Assembly: GCA_900318445.1 (NCBI GenBank) | Contig: ONKO01000001.1 | Coordinates: 62,001-126,000 of the forward strand | Direction: 5' to 3' | DNA: 64,000 bases | Origin: an uncultured Bacteroidales bacterium | GTDB taxonomy: Bacteria; Bacteroidota; Bacteroidia; Bacteroidales; UBA932 | In this document: positions 33,499-43,076 of the stretch, piece by piece | How the letters are laid out: every line of letters starts with the position of its first letter | How positions within the stretch are numbered: position 1 is the stretch's first letter | Notes under the pieces: generated by a model | What the model saw: the letters and a program-made list of their open reading frames with translations, nothing else | Told to the model about the DNA's origin: nothing | Database searches by the model: none | Program-made: the position numbers and the translations under genes

Positions 33499-35762
33499 TA
33501 CCAATTATAGTCAATGGGTTCCATGCCGTCGATGTCACTACCGCCGTCAAATGCAGTTGCCGGGGGATCTATGGTGTTGTAGCGGATACCAATGTAGTTC
33601 CATGCCGTAGGGAAAGAACCTGAATTGGGATAGGTGAACGATGGCTCCAGGTATGCGGTCTGGCTGCCGGTTTGCAAGGCAGCATCCGGAATAATCCGTA
33701 TCCATACCTTTTCCCGGCCCAACAGCTTGGACGCCGGAAGCGGAATGTTCACAGGCTTGAAGCCAGCAGTTTGCCAAAGTTGCGTCATCGGCGTCGTCTG
33801 GCAGAATTCCGGCAGCGAATACTTGGCTACCGGCGTCCACTCCGTCCCATCCAGGGAATACTCCACCCACCAGTAACGCGGGCCTTCCAGATAAAGGGGA
33901 ACGCCGCCGACACTCTGGGTAGAGAAGTAGAAGTAATTCATGGAAGAGATTTGCATGCTCATCCGAGTGCTGGAGATGCCTGCCGTAGAGAACACCAGTG
34001 TAGTATATTGAGGCGCACCGTCACGGACCGTCAGGTTGGTGGCCCAGGCGCTCCCCTCCTCCGAGGGGATATCCCCGTAAGGGTGTTCACCGTCAATGGG
34101 GCCCAGGTAGGTATAGTCCTTCGCCAGGATGATGGGAAGTTTCCCAGCCCGGCCGTCAGTAATATAAGAACCCGAGTTGGGATACACAAAGCTGTAGTCA
34201 AAATAGGCGCTCCGATCACCGTCGGTTGCATAGTAATGCTCCAGGTTCTTGGCCGCCACCGAGCTCCACTCGCACAGGATGGCAGAGAAGGAGTCCTCCT
34301 CCATGGTCTGGGCCAGTTGGAAGTCCTCCCGGGTAGTATGCCGCAGTTGGTACCGGCCAATATTTCCCCAGGTCTCGGCATCTAGACTGGCATTGTCCTG
34401 ATAGCTGAAGCGGGTGTACAGCTCGTGCACCACCACACCGCTCACCTTGCCTCCGCCCTGCGGGAGCATGGAGCCGTCGCGCCGATAAGGGCAGGTGGTA
34501 TTGGTATACAGGTACATGCTGCCGCCACAGATGTCGTGCAACAGGATGCCGAACTTGGCTACCTTGTCCGCCCCGGTCTCACTGGTAAACTGCTCGCTCA
34601 CCGGCGTGAGGGGGCCTTTGCGGACCGGCAGTTCGCAGTCCTTTATTGTCACGTAGGTAAAAATGTCGTCATCGTCAATGGCGCCAATGTACTTCTCTTT
34701 CACGGGGATGCCTTCGCGGCCTAGCGATTCGCATTCCAGAGCCATGTTGCCCTTGACACCGGTAAGCGTATAGAACACGGGATCCGTCTCCGGATTCACC
34801 ACCCGGGATTTGTACAGCACGGCACCCCGGACACACCATTTTACCCTGTCGCCCTGGGCAAAGACGTTGTCGTCGGCCGTCTTGGTAACCAGGCACAGGC
34901 CCTTGGAGCCGTCCAGCGCCTCCAGATAGATGGTCCGTTCGCATACGGTATAGTCAATGGACGTGACGGACAGCTGCGTATTGTCACCGCAGTTGCCGTT
35001 CTCCTTGTCGCTCACCACGATGCCTTCAATGACCAGGTCGTTCTCCAGTTCCGTTCCCTCTTCCGTTGCCAGGGCACAGAATTCCTGCAGGGAAAGGGTT
35101 TCACCGGCCGAATCGGCATTGGAAAGCTGGCTCACCTGGAAGGGGATGAGCAGCAGATTGCCAAAGGCGTCCGTATAGCTTACGGTGATGTTGCCGTGGC
35201 GGGTATAGGAAAGCGGATTGGCCTTGTAGTTGAACTGGAGTTTGCCTCCCTCCACCTTTACGTCCTCTATCCAGTTCTCGCTTCCCTCGCTGTCCCAGGC
35301 AAGCACCAGGTCGCCGGCAGGCAGGTTGGTCTGGAGCTCCACCTCGCATTTGCCGGAGGCGGAGCCCTTGACCGCAATGACCGGGGAGGCCGTTGCCAGT
35401 TCCGGCTCCACGTTTCCCTTCTGGCGCAGCGTCACGGTGTCCCGGTGATTGTCAATGGCAACCACCACCTGGGCGGCGCGCGGCAGCGACGTATTGGCCG
35501 AGTAGCGGGCCAGGAATCCCTCACGGCCGGCGGGGGCCGTCTGGGGCACCGTAATCCAGGAGGCCTCCGTGGTCACGCTGAACGCACGGGTGGCAATTAC
35601 CGGGATGGCCAGCTGGCCGGCCTCCGCCTCCAGGGTATACACCTTCTGGGGGAAACCCAGACCGCTGCCCTCGTGGATGGTGCGCTCGTTAATGTCCTTG
35701 GTGCAGGAGAAGGCCAGAAGGGCGGCCGTTCCCAGCACAATCATATCACGTAGTATTCGCAT
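33498..35762 (-). CDS. BACON-type lipoprotein with DUF5689-like region
   Basis: This 754-aa lipoprotein (lipobox AFSC) begins with BACON-like beta-sandwich modules (about 35-110, with ASWITVPQTAPAGREG and VTLRQKG; and about 120-210). A DUF5689-like region follows, with the typical E-N-D-L-V-I-E-G-I-V-V-S-D and Y-L-E-A-L-D-G-S-K-G-L elements. The last 300 residues contain two F-x-Y-P-N-S-G-S repeats. It is probably a surface glycan-binding protein in the place of a SusE/F-like component. The start at 35762 lies 3 nt after the preceding stop and gives a proper signal; an ATG at 35783 would overlap that gene and extend the N terminus. Confidence 0.73.
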   Translation of the reverse strand: MRILRDMIVLGTAALLAFSCTKDINERTIHEGSGLGFPQKVYTLEAEAGQLAIPVIATRAFSVTTEASWITVPQTAPAGREGFLARYSANTSLPRAAQVVVAIDNHRDTVTLRQKGNVEPELATASPVIAVKGSASGKCEVELQTNLPAGDLVLAWDSEGSENWIEDVKVEGGKLQFNYKANPLSYTRHGNITVSYTDAFGNLLLIPFQVSQLSNADSAGETLSLQEFCALATEEGTELENDLVIEGIVVSDKENGNCGDNTQLSVTSIDYTVCERTIYLEALDGSKGLCLVTKTADDNVFAQGDRVKWCVRGAVLYKSRVVNPETDPVFYTLTGVKGNMALECESLGREGIPVKEKYIGAIDDDDIFTYVTIKDCELPVRKGPLTPVSEQFTSETGADKVAKFGILLHDICGGSMYLYTNTTCPYRRDGSMLPQGGGKVSGVVVHELYTRFSYQDNASLDAETWGNIGRYQLRHTTREDFQLAQTMEEDSFSAILCEWSSVAAKNLEHYYATDGDRSAYFDYSFVYPNSGSYITDGRAGKLPIILAKDYTYLGPIDGEHPYGDIPSEEGSAWATNLTVRDGAPQYTTLVFSTAGISSTRMSMQISSMNYFYFSTQSVGGVPLYLEGPRYWWVEYSLDGTEWTPVAKYSLPEFCQTTPMTQLWQTAGFKPVNIPLPASKLLGREKVWIRIIPDAALQTGSQTAYLEPSFTYPNSGSFPTAWNYIGIRYNTIDPPATAFDGGSDIDGMEPIDYNW

Positions 35763-35764
35763 GG

Positions 35765-38116
35765 CTACTGAACTTTTACGCATCTTACATTTCCGCCCCA
35801 GCGACGATGCGGGTATGTGCTGTCGATACGGCGGTTATTGACGTTGCTCTGGTACCACAGGCGGTAGGAGCCCCGGTACGGAGTGATGTCGATCGGCGTG
35901 GAAGACCAAATCCAGCCGTCGCTCATATTGGCCAGTTCGCTGGCCGTGGAAGTACTTCTGCGGTAGGCGCCGCCGGGGACAAAGAGCATCTCCTTTCCGT
36001 TATCGTCCTGGATGGTGATGCCCACCTTGGACACATACTCGGCCGCTTTCAGGCGCTCCGGGATAACGCCCAGCGCGTCGTTGGACGGGACCATCCAGCC
36101 ATAAGGGCAAGGGTTGGCATTGGAGGTGGCCGATGCCCACAGCGCATCGTCCTGGACATCCCGCCAGTCCTGCTTGCCGCTGGCGCCGCTGCCCCAATAG
36201 TAGGTGTTGGGGGTGGCATCCGCCACTTCCTGGCTTACGCCGTCCTGGGCCGTCACAAACACTATGTTGTCCGGATACACCTTGGCGCGCATGCCGTTGC
36301 CGCTGGCGGCCGTTGCCTTGGCCGGCGGGAACGGGTCCTTGCGGCCCCACTGGTAATGCATGCCGATAGAAGCGTTTGAGTAGTCGCGGGCATCGGCCTT
36401 CACAGCACCCACATTGCGGTCCATGAAGGTCCAGGAGCCAATGACACGCTCCTCTACAGGCGTTGCCGGCGCCCAGATATGATAGCTCCAACGGATAACA
36501 CCGTCGGCATTCATAACTGCCACGTGCGCGCTGCCCGGGTTGGCCGCACTCTTGCGGAAGTACAGTTTAGAAGAGGCCGAATCGATGGCCAGGTAATCCA
36601 CCACGCCGGGAGCCGTCTGCCACAGAATGGAGCACAGGCTGATGTCGCTGGCGGGCAAAGTGCCGTCCGGACGGCGGATTTCCACGCTATACAGGGCTTC
36701 CTCCATGCCGTCTACTACAAAGCAATTGGCCCATTTGCTTCCCTGGGTGAGGTCTGTGGCCTGGGTAGGAAGACTGAAGCTGAGTTCTTCCAGTGCGACA
36801 ATGCCACCGGCTGTCCCAGCCGCCTGGGCAACGCCGCTTACACTCCCGCTCCAAGTGCTAGTGACTGCACTGACAAGGAGGCTTCCCAGGTCACCTGCAG
36901 GGACAGCTACATAGAGCTGTGCCGGCAGAGCAATGCCTTCGGCGGGGAGATTCACGGTTATTTTCGGGCTTCCGGCGCTACCGGGAACATAAGCGGGACG
37001 GTCTTGCCCCATGTCTATGGTTCCGTCGCCGGCCAGCGGGGAACCGGCCAGCAAGCTAAGCTGCAGCAGCGTTCCCTCTCCTTGCAGGTTGAGGCGTAGC
37101 AAAGCGCAGGCGCCGCCTAGTTGCAGGGTTTCGCCCACTTTCTTGCCGGCAACAAGGGCCAGCTGTCCGGCAAGGGACGGCGTGGACACATAAGGCTGAT
37201 TTTCCGGCAGTTGGACATACACCTTTCCGCCGCTCCAACGGCTTACGTAGTCCTCCGGATACACGCCGCCGAGCACGCCGCTCCGGACGGCATCGGCATT
37301 GAACAGGAGCGTAGCGGAGGCGCCGTCAAAGGTACTGACTTCGGCCGGGAAAGTGTTGCTACCGTCGCTGTCCAGCAGGAGCAGGCGGTCGCCGTCTGCC
37401 CAAATGGGCTGCGTACCGTCATCCAGCGGCAGGATGCTTGCCGGAATCTCGGCAGGCTCGGCCACCGACTGACTCACGGTAAAGAACGCTTGCACGGGGG
37501 TATCCCAACGGGCCAGCGGGAAGCTGAGGTAAACGATGGCGCTACGTACCTCTCCGGAGGTGTTTTCGTCCACCTGGAAGGTAACGCGTGACGCGCTCAC
37601 CTGAATGTCGTGAATCCAAGGCTGCACGGCTTCCTGGTCGTATTCCACCGATGTTTCCACCCGAGAAAGGGTTTCCTCGTCCAGGTCGGTTCCGGCAGCG
37701 ATGCGGCCGGTTGAGGCGCCACGAAGCATTTCAATACCCTCTTTTACCAGGCTGTAATTGCCTATTTCACTGTTACCGCTTTTCTGGGAAATATACATTT
37801 CCTTGGTGCTGTCTCCGCTCTTAACGGTGAGGACAACGCCACGGGAAACACCGCGGTTCAGGTCTGTTGTAACCATTACCTGGGCATTTCCAACACCTTC
37901 CGTACGGGAGAGGGATACCCACGGCACATCCTTATCCAGCTTGGCCGTCCATGCGCCCTGACAGTACACCATCACATAGTATGAATTCCCAGATGCGTCA
38001 AAACGCATCTCCGTGCGGTTCAGGGCCAGGGGGAGATTTAGTTCATAGCGCTGGGAGCAGCCCACGGCCGCCAGGAGCAGTGCCAGAACAGGCAAAAGTA
38101 ATTGAATCCGTTTCAT
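35765..38116 (-). CDS. BACON/fimbrillin-like lipoprotein with FISUMP domain
   Basis: This 783-aa lipoprotein (lipobox AVGC) starts with a BACON domain (about 25-115, CQGAWTAKLDKDVPWVSLSR and TKEMYISQKSG). It continues with a second sandwich and a fimbrillin-like module around 230-440 (IWADGDRLLLL is its W-x-x-G-D element). It ends with a FISUMP (Fib_succ_major) domain from about 570: DRNVGA, MHYQWGRKDPF, CPYGWMVPSN and WIWSSTP, finishing GGNVRCVKVQ. All three modules are associated with glycan adhesion in Bacteroidota and Fibrobacterota. It directly follows susD (1 nt), the usual place for the surface glycan-binding protein of a PUL. Confidence 0.82.
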   Translation of the reverse strand: MKRIQLLLPVLALLLAAVGCSQRYELNLPLALNRTEMRFDASGNSYYVMVYCQGAWTAKLDKDVPWVSLSRTEGVGNAQVMVTTDLNRGVSRGVVLTVKSGDSTKEMYISQKSGNSEIGNYSLVKEGIEMLRGASTGRIAAGTDLDEETLSRVETSVEYDQEAVQPWIHDIQVSASRVTFQVDENTSGEVRSAIVYLSFPLARWDTPVQAFFTVSQSVAEPAEIPASILPLDDGTQPIWADGDRLLLLDSDGSNTFPAEVSTFDGASATLLFNADAVRSGVLGGVYPEDYVSRWSGGKVYVQLPENQPYVSTPSLAGQLALVAGKKVGETLQLGGACALLRLNLQGEGTLLQLSLLAGSPLAGDGTIDMGQDRPAYVPGSAGSPKITVNLPAEGIALPAQLYVAVPAGDLGSLLVSAVTSTWSGSVSGVAQAAGTAGGIVALEELSFSLPTQATDLTQGSKWANCFVVDGMEEALYSVEIRRPDGTLPASDISLCSILWQTAPGVVDYLAIDSASSKLYFRKSAANPGSAHVAVMNADGVIRWSYHIWAPATPVEERVIGSWTFMDRNVGAVKADARDYSNASIGMHYQWGRKDPFPPAKATAASGNGMRAKVYPDNIVFVTAQDGVSQEVADATPNTYYWGSGASGKQDWRDVQDDALWASATSNANPCPYGWMVPSNDALGVIPERLKAAEYVSKVGITIQDDNGKEMLFVPGGAYRRSTSTASELANMSDGWIWSSTPIDITPYRGSYRLWYQSNVNNRRIDSTYPHRRWGGNVRCVKVQ

Positions 38117-38117
38117 A

Positions 38118-39680
38118 TTACATTCCGTAGGCGTTATATTCTTTGTTATCCAGGGCATAGCCCGAGTTCACCACCTGTTCGATGGGAATAGGAAGATAGC
38201 GGTGGCAACGCTGCAAGTGCGTAGGAATGGCGCGTGCCTCCATTTCTACCTGCCAATATTCACGCACGCTGTCGTACCAGATATTCCATCGGACCAGGTC
38301 AAACTTGCGCTGGAACTCACCAAACAGCTCGCGGGCACGTTCGTCACGCACTTCCTGCGTTGCCTTGGCCCAGTTGCCCACCACGTAATCCTGAAGGCCG
38401 GCACGTGAGCGGACCATGTTCAGGTATTTCTCCGTATTCTCTTTGTCCTCCTTGGCGCAATAGGCTTCGGCCAGCAGAAGGAGGGCGTCGGCATAACGGA
38501 ACACCGGATAGTTGTTGGAGTCATAGGTGGTCTTCATGTAAGGGCACCAGAATTTTGGACCCATCCATGGCTTGGCAAGCCCGTTGGAGAAGGCGGTTCC
38601 TTCAAAGCGACGGCCCTGGTTCACTTCCACGCGCCGATCCTGGCCATTGTCCGGCTGCAGGGCGCCGTAGAAATAGGTGCTAGGGCGGTTGCAGGTGCCC
38701 ACTTTGGCCTCCGTTCCTAACCAGGGGATGCTCACTCCGTCAAAGAGCTGGGTGGTGCTGTTGTAGGAGGGCATGCAGTTCTGGGCCAGGGTACCGGCGT
38801 AGGAAAGCGTACCTTCCATGTAAGCGTGCCGAATCTCGAAAATGCGCTCCGGCGTGTCTTTCACACTGAAGTAAAGGTCGCTCAGCGGATACTGGGAAAG
38901 CTCACCGTAAATGGGCACCAGGCGCTCCAGGGCGTCGATAGCGGTCTGGAACCAGTCCGTGCCGGAAGTGACATCGGCGTAGGCATTCCAAAGGGCCAGC
39001 TTGCCGATGAGCATCATGCCCATAGCCCAGCCGGCGCGGCCTTTTTCTTCGTTGTCATTGGCCCGCACCTGCGTAAGTGCGCCGGTATAGACGTCGCCGT
39101 TGTAGCTGTAACAGTCCTGCAGCTCCTTGATTAGGGCTGCGCGGGTTGCTACGGCATCCATGCGTCCCAGGTGGGCGATGCGGTCCATAGTGGGCTGGTC
39201 CACCACATCGTCGGTATAGTAAGGCACATCGCCGAACAGGCCGGTGAGCAGGTAATACCAGAAGGCCCGCATGGTCTTGGCTTCTGCTAAAAGGTCTTTC
39301 TGCACCCCTGCATCAATGGTGGTGGATTTCTCAACGCCGGCAATGGCGGCATTACAATACATGATGGCCTTATAGGCCGTACTCCAAACTGTCTTGGAAA
39401 TATTGCACTGGGAGGGATTGATATCCAGAATGGCGTTTACGTCCGAGATGGACGGCACATAACAGATGTCGGTGGTTCCTTCCAAATGCGTGAACAGCGT
39501 GGAAGAATAAACGGTCCTGAGGCCCACATAGCAGGAATTCACAGCCGTGCGGCACTGCGCTTCGCTCTTGAAGTAGTTCTCGCGGTCCACAAAGGAAGAG
39601 GGTTTTTCCTGCAGGAACTTGGAGCAACTGGCAAGGCTAAGGGCCAGGATGCTTGCAAACAATAATACTGTCTTTTTCAT
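38118..39680 (-). CDS. susD: SusD/RagB family glycan-binding lipoprotein
   Basis: This 520-aa outer-membrane lipoprotein captures oligosaccharide and closes over the SusC channel like a lid. Features are lipobox LASC, the opening F-L-Q-E-K-P and F-x-S-E-A-Q-C-R-T-A-V-N-S-C-Y block, TPR-like helices with AEAKTMRAFWYYLLTGLFGDVPYYTD, and the C-terminal FRYADALLLLAEAY, RSRAGL and ERARELFGEFQRKFDLVRW blocks, all canonical for the family. It follows susC by 6 nt. The symbol is used for the family and not for the starch locus itself. Confidence 0.95.
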   Translation of the reverse strand: MKKTVLLFASILALSLASCSKFLQEKPSSFVDRENYFKSEAQCRTAVNSCYVGLRTVYSSTLFTHLEGTTDICYVPSISDVNAILDINPSQCNISKTVWSTAYKAIMYCNAAIAGVEKSTTIDAGVQKDLLAEAKTMRAFWYYLLTGLFGDVPYYTDDVVDQPTMDRIAHLGRMDAVATRAALIKELQDCYSYNGDVYTGALTQVRANDNEEKGRAGWAMGMMLIGKLALWNAYADVTSGTDWFQTAIDALERLVPIYGELSQYPLSDLYFSVKDTPERIFEIRHAYMEGTLSYAGTLAQNCMPSYNSTTQLFDGVSIPWLGTEAKVGTCNRPSTYFYGALQPDNGQDRRVEVNQGRRFEGTAFSNGLAKPWMGPKFWCPYMKTTYDSNNYPVFRYADALLLLAEAYCAKEDKENTEKYLNMVRSRAGLQDYVVGNWAKATQEVRDERARELFGEFQRKFDLVRWNIWYDSVREYWQVEMEARAIPTHLQRCHRYLPIPIEQVVNSGYALDNKEYNAYGM

Positions 39681-39686
39681 ACGCCC

Positions 39687-42600
39687 TTAGAATTTGATTT
39701 GAACCATGCCGATAATCTTGCGCGGACGCGGGTATGCGCCAATATCGGCCCTTCTGATAGTAGATTCCTGATCCTCCACCTTGGACGATACATCCGGATC
39801 GAAGCCGTTGTACCGGGTCCAGACAAAGAGGTTCTCGGCGCTGATGCCCACCGTGATGCTGCGCATCCACTTCACCTTCTTGTCCAGGTCGAACTTGTAG
39901 GAAAGTTTCACGCTCTTCAGGCGCAGGTACGAAGCGTCGTGCACCATGAAATCACTGGGGAGCATACTGGAGCCGCTGGCACCGGCCGCCGGGAAGTTGG
40001 ACTCCGGATTGCGGTAAGGATGCCAACTGTTGAGCATGTAGCGGTACTGGTTGGAGCAGTAGGTACCCGCCATGAAGAATTCAGAATAGTTGTAAATGCT
40101 TCCGCCTACGGAATAGGCCAGGAAAATGCCCAGGTCGAAACCGTAGATGTGGAAGTTGTTCTGCAGACCACCGTAGACAATAGGGTCCGCATTCCCCAAA
40201 TAGGTGAGGTCCTGGTTGTCCAGGATGCCATCGTGGTTCTGGTCCACGTACTTGGGACGGCCGCACTTGTAGGGCTTGGCGTAGTAATCTACATACTGGT
40301 GCGTGATGTCATTGTCGGCAATTTCCTCCTGATTGTGCCATACACCGCCGTACTGGAAGCCCCACAGCGAGTTCAAGGGATAGCCGGCGCGATAGCCGTA
40401 AATCATGTAGCCCTTCTGGTCTTTCATGGCCACCACCTCGCTCTCGCCACCAATGTCCTCTACCATCTGACGGTTGTAGGAGATGTTGAACGAAGTGGTC
40501 CAGGAGAAGTTTTTCTTGACGATGTTCCGGGTTTCAAGACTCAGTTCCACGCCCTTGTTGGAGGTGCGGCCCAAGTTCTGGGTGAAGTTACTGTAGCCGG
40601 TCTGTTGGGCCTTCTGCACGCTCAGGAGCAGATCCCGGGTGTTGGCAATATAGCCTTCCGCAGTAAACTTGATGCGGCCCTTGAGCACGGACATATCCAA
40701 AGCCAGGTTATACAGGTCTGTCTTTTCCCAGGTGAGGTTGGGGCTATCCAGGCGAGAAGGATAGTAGTAAGTGGACTGGCCGTCGCCCAGCAGATAACCG
40801 GCCGTGGAAGAGCTCAGCTGTTGCAGGGACTTATACGGGGCGATGGCGTCGTTACCGGTACGGCCGGCACTGAACCGCAGGGAGAGGTCCTGGAAAATGC
40901 GGGTACGCTTGAGCCAGGGCTCGTTGGCCAGATTCCACTTCAGGGCCATGGACGGGAAGAATCCCCACTTGTTGTTGGCAGCAAAGTTGGAAGAGGCATC
41001 GGCTCGCCCGGTGAAAGTGACATAATAGCGCTGTTTGTAATTGTAGTTTGCGCGTGCCAGGAATGATATTTTGCGCACTTCCTGGTTGCTGGAGTTGAGC
41101 GTATAGTTGTCTTTGTCGCCGATGGCGCTGAGATCGTTCCACATGAGTTCGTCCACCAGCATGCCCTTCCCGGTGATGTTCTGCAGGTTGGCGAGTTTGT
41201 AGTACATGGACATGCCGGCCATTACATCCAGATGATGGACCCTGGCGATGTCGGTCTTGTACGTAACGGTGTTGTCGGTATTCAGCTGCACAAGGTCGGT
41301 GTCGGAGCGGTCCACCTGGCCGCCTGTCCCCGACAGTTTGCGTACAGGGAGCGTCCCCGGCTGATACTTGTAGGTGTGGGTGTCATACTTGTAAAAAGTG
41401 TTCCGGCTTTGGATGGTAAGGCCCTTGACGGGCGTGAGCGTGAGCGCAAGCGTCTGGGTGTTGGAGAAGCTCTTGCGCTGGTTCACCGTCTGCTGGATAG
41501 AGATATAGGGATTGTTGAAGGGGCTTCCCTGGCCGTAATTGTACAGGTCGTTCACCTCGGAGTCTATGCCAAGCACCGGAGAGATGTAAACGGCTCCGGA
41601 CCATACGGCCGTACCGCCGATAGAGGTCTTGTTGTTGTTGTTGATACGATAAAGGATATTGGCATTATAGTCCACCTTGAGCCACTTGTTAAAACGGTGG
41701 CCCAGGTTCAGGCGTCCAATCACGCGCTGTGCGCCGGAGCTCAGGATAATGCCTTCGTCGTCGGCATAGGAGAGCGATGCAAAGTAATTGGTTTTCTTGT
41801 TGTTGCCGCTCACCGACAGCGCGTATTCCTGGAACGGGGCCGTGCGGGTTATGGACCTGAGCCAGTCCGTGCCGGCGCCCAGGGCCTCCGGGTCTGCGTA
41901 CTTCTGCGTATAGCTGGGCGTCACGGGATACACATCGCCATGGGCACTCTTGGAGAAGTCGATGCGGTCGTTGTTATAGGTGGCAAACTCTGCTGCGTTC
42001 ATGTAGTCCAGGCCACGGGCTAATTGGGAAAAGCCCGCCTTTGCCGTAAAAGTCACCGTAGGTTTTGACGCCGTAGGCGACCCTTGTTTGGTAGTCACGA
42101 TGATAACGCCGTTCGCACCCTGTGATCCATAAATGGCCGTGGACGAAGCATCCTTGAGCACGGAGATGGACTCAATATCGGAGGAGTTGAGGTCGCTCAG
42201 GTCCTGGACGGCGTTCATCACGCCGTCCACCACGATGAGCGGCTCATTACCAGCAGTGATGGAACGGGAGCCACGGATGCGGATGGAGGTGCCTTCCGTA
42301 GGGTCTCCGGAAACGCTCATGATGTCCGCACCCGCTACACGGCCCTGCAAGGCCTGGTCCACAGAGATGGTGGCCGTGTTTTCCACGTCCTGCATCTTGA
42401 CCACGGCCACGGAGCCGGTAAGGTCCGCTTTCTTGGCCTCGCCGAAGCCAATCACCACCACCTCGTCCAGGTACTCGGTGTCTTCCTCCAGGACAAAGTC
42501 AAAACTGCGGCGGGTGCCAACCTTCATTTTGACACTCTTGTATCCCAGGGATTCCGCTACCAGGAGAGAGCCCTCCCCAGGCACTTTGAGGGAGAATTTT

Positions 42601-42791
42601 CCGGTGGCATCGGTTACGGTTCCGGTTGCAGTGCCCTCTACGGACACCGTTGCGCCAGGTAACGGAGCTCCGCTCTGGTCCCTTACCGTTCCCGTCACCG
42701 GAAGCGAACCGTTTTGGGCCAGTGCCGGCGTGACGCACAGCGCGAAGGCCACAGCCAACGGTAAAAACAATCTGTTCAACATGGGAAACAT
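39687..42791 (-). CDS. susC: SusC/RagA-type TonB-dependent outer-membrane transporter
   Basis: This 1034-aa protein is the outer-membrane channel that imports oligosaccharides with TonB energy. After the signal peptide (about 1-25, ALAQ) comes a carboxypeptidase-like regulatory domain (VTGTVRDQSGAPLPGATVSVEG), then a plug with the SusC hallmarks VVVIGFGEAKKADLTGSV and SISVLKDASSTAIYGSQGANGV. A 22-strand-type barrel ends in ENLFVWTRYNGFDPDVSS and a terminal K-F. There is no N-terminal STN signalling domain, so it is not of the anti-sigma type. It is the first gene of the operon; ATG codons at 42791 and 42782 are both usable. Confidence 0.95.
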   Translation of the reverse strand: MFPMLNRLFLPLAVAFALCVTPALAQNGSLPVTGTVRDQSGAPLPGATVSVEGTATGTVTDATGKFSLKVPGEGSLLVAESLGYKSVKMKVGTRRSFDFVLEEDTEYLDEVVVIGFGEAKKADLTGSVAVVKMQDVENTATISVDQALQGRVAGADIMSVSGDPTEGTSIRIRGSRSITAGNEPLIVVDGVMNAVQDLSDLNSSDIESISVLKDASSTAIYGSQGANGVIIVTTKQGSPTASKPTVTFTAKAGFSQLARGLDYMNAAEFATYNNDRIDFSKSAHGDVYPVTPSYTQKYADPEALGAGTDWLRSITRTAPFQEYALSVSGNNKKTNYFASLSYADDEGIILSSGAQRVIGRLNLGHRFNKWLKVDYNANILYRINNNNKTSIGGTAVWSGAVYISPVLGIDSEVNDLYNYGQGSPFNNPYISIQQTVNQRKSFSNTQTLALTLTPVKGLTIQSRNTFYKYDTHTYKYQPGTLPVRKLSGTGGQVDRSDTDLVQLNTDNTVTYKTDIARVHHLDVMAGMSMYYKLANLQNITGKGMLVDELMWNDLSAIGDKDNYTLNSSNQEVRKISFLARANYNYKQRYYVTFTGRADASSNFAANNKWGFFPSMALKWNLANEPWLKRTRIFQDLSLRFSAGRTGNDAIAPYKSLQQLSSSTAGYLLGDGQSTYYYPSRLDSPNLTWEKTDLYNLALDMSVLKGRIKFTAEGYIANTRDLLLSVQKAQQTGYSNFTQNLGRTSNKGVELSLETRNIVKKNFSWTTSFNISYNRQMVEDIGGESEVVAMKDQKGYMIYGYRAGYPLNSLWGFQYGGVWHNQEEIADNDITHQYVDYYAKPYKCGRPKYVDQNHDGILDNQDLTYLGNADPIVYGGLQNNFHIYGFDLGIFLAYSVGGSIYNYSEFFMAGTYCSNQYRYMLNSWHPYRNPESNFPAAGASGSSMLPSDFMVHDASYLRLKSVKLSYKFDLDKKVKWMRSITVGISAENLFVWTRYNGFDPDVSSKVEDQESTIRRADIGAYPRPRKIIGMVQIKF

Positions 42792-42839
42792 GGGTTATAG
42801 TTTTTTGTGTTTTCGTCTTATGCAAATTTCGAAAGAAAT
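42792..42839 (-). promoter_or_regulatory. susC promoter/leader with motif shared with the peptide operon
   Basis: GCAAATTTCGAAAGAAAT lies at 42822-42839 on the plus strand. On the coding strand it reads as a T-rich -7-like region (GAAATTTG) about 30 nt before the susC ATG. The leader then reads A-rich and ends CTATAACCC before ATG. The same motif and leader pattern occur at 48266-48319, before the small peptide genes. Confidence 0.5.
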
Positions 42840-42889
42840 AATTCCATTTCCCATACACGTGCACGCGATTATAAGTGAGATGGAGGCTA

Positions 42890-42935
42890 AAATATAAGTT
42901 AAAATCCGCGTCACAGCTACGTGTAACGCGGATTC
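42890..42935 (-). terminator. Terminator after the AAA ATPase gene
   Basis: A 9-bp stem AATCCGCGT / ACGCGGATT (42903-42911 with 42926-42934) is followed on the minus strand by TTTTAACTTATATTTT. It would stop leftward transcripts from the ATPase gene before the susC promoter, so the PUL is transcribed on its own. The remaining bases to 43076 hold no gene I can support. Confidence 0.65.
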
Positions 42936-43076
42936 TTCATCCCTAAACCCCTCCGGATTCAAAGGGTTTTTATAGGTTTTTTACAGGGGCTCGTCCCGAC
43001 CGGCGATTGACGATGTCTCTGATAGTAATCATTTGCTTGATGTATTCGGGACCTTCATGCAACGGGAAATTAACGG

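Noticed and set aside
39687-42791. SusC considered as an anti-sigma-signalling transporter
   Set aside because: The N terminus goes from signal peptide to a carboxypeptidase-like domain and plug, with no STN domain, and no ECF sigma/anti-sigma pair is adjacent.
42990-43076. Short protein-like stretch (HEGPEYIKQMITIRDIVNRR) just after the ATPase stop in another frame
   Set aside because: It has no start and ends after about 35 codons; it may be a frameshifted tail, but the ATPase is already of plausible length, so this is not called.
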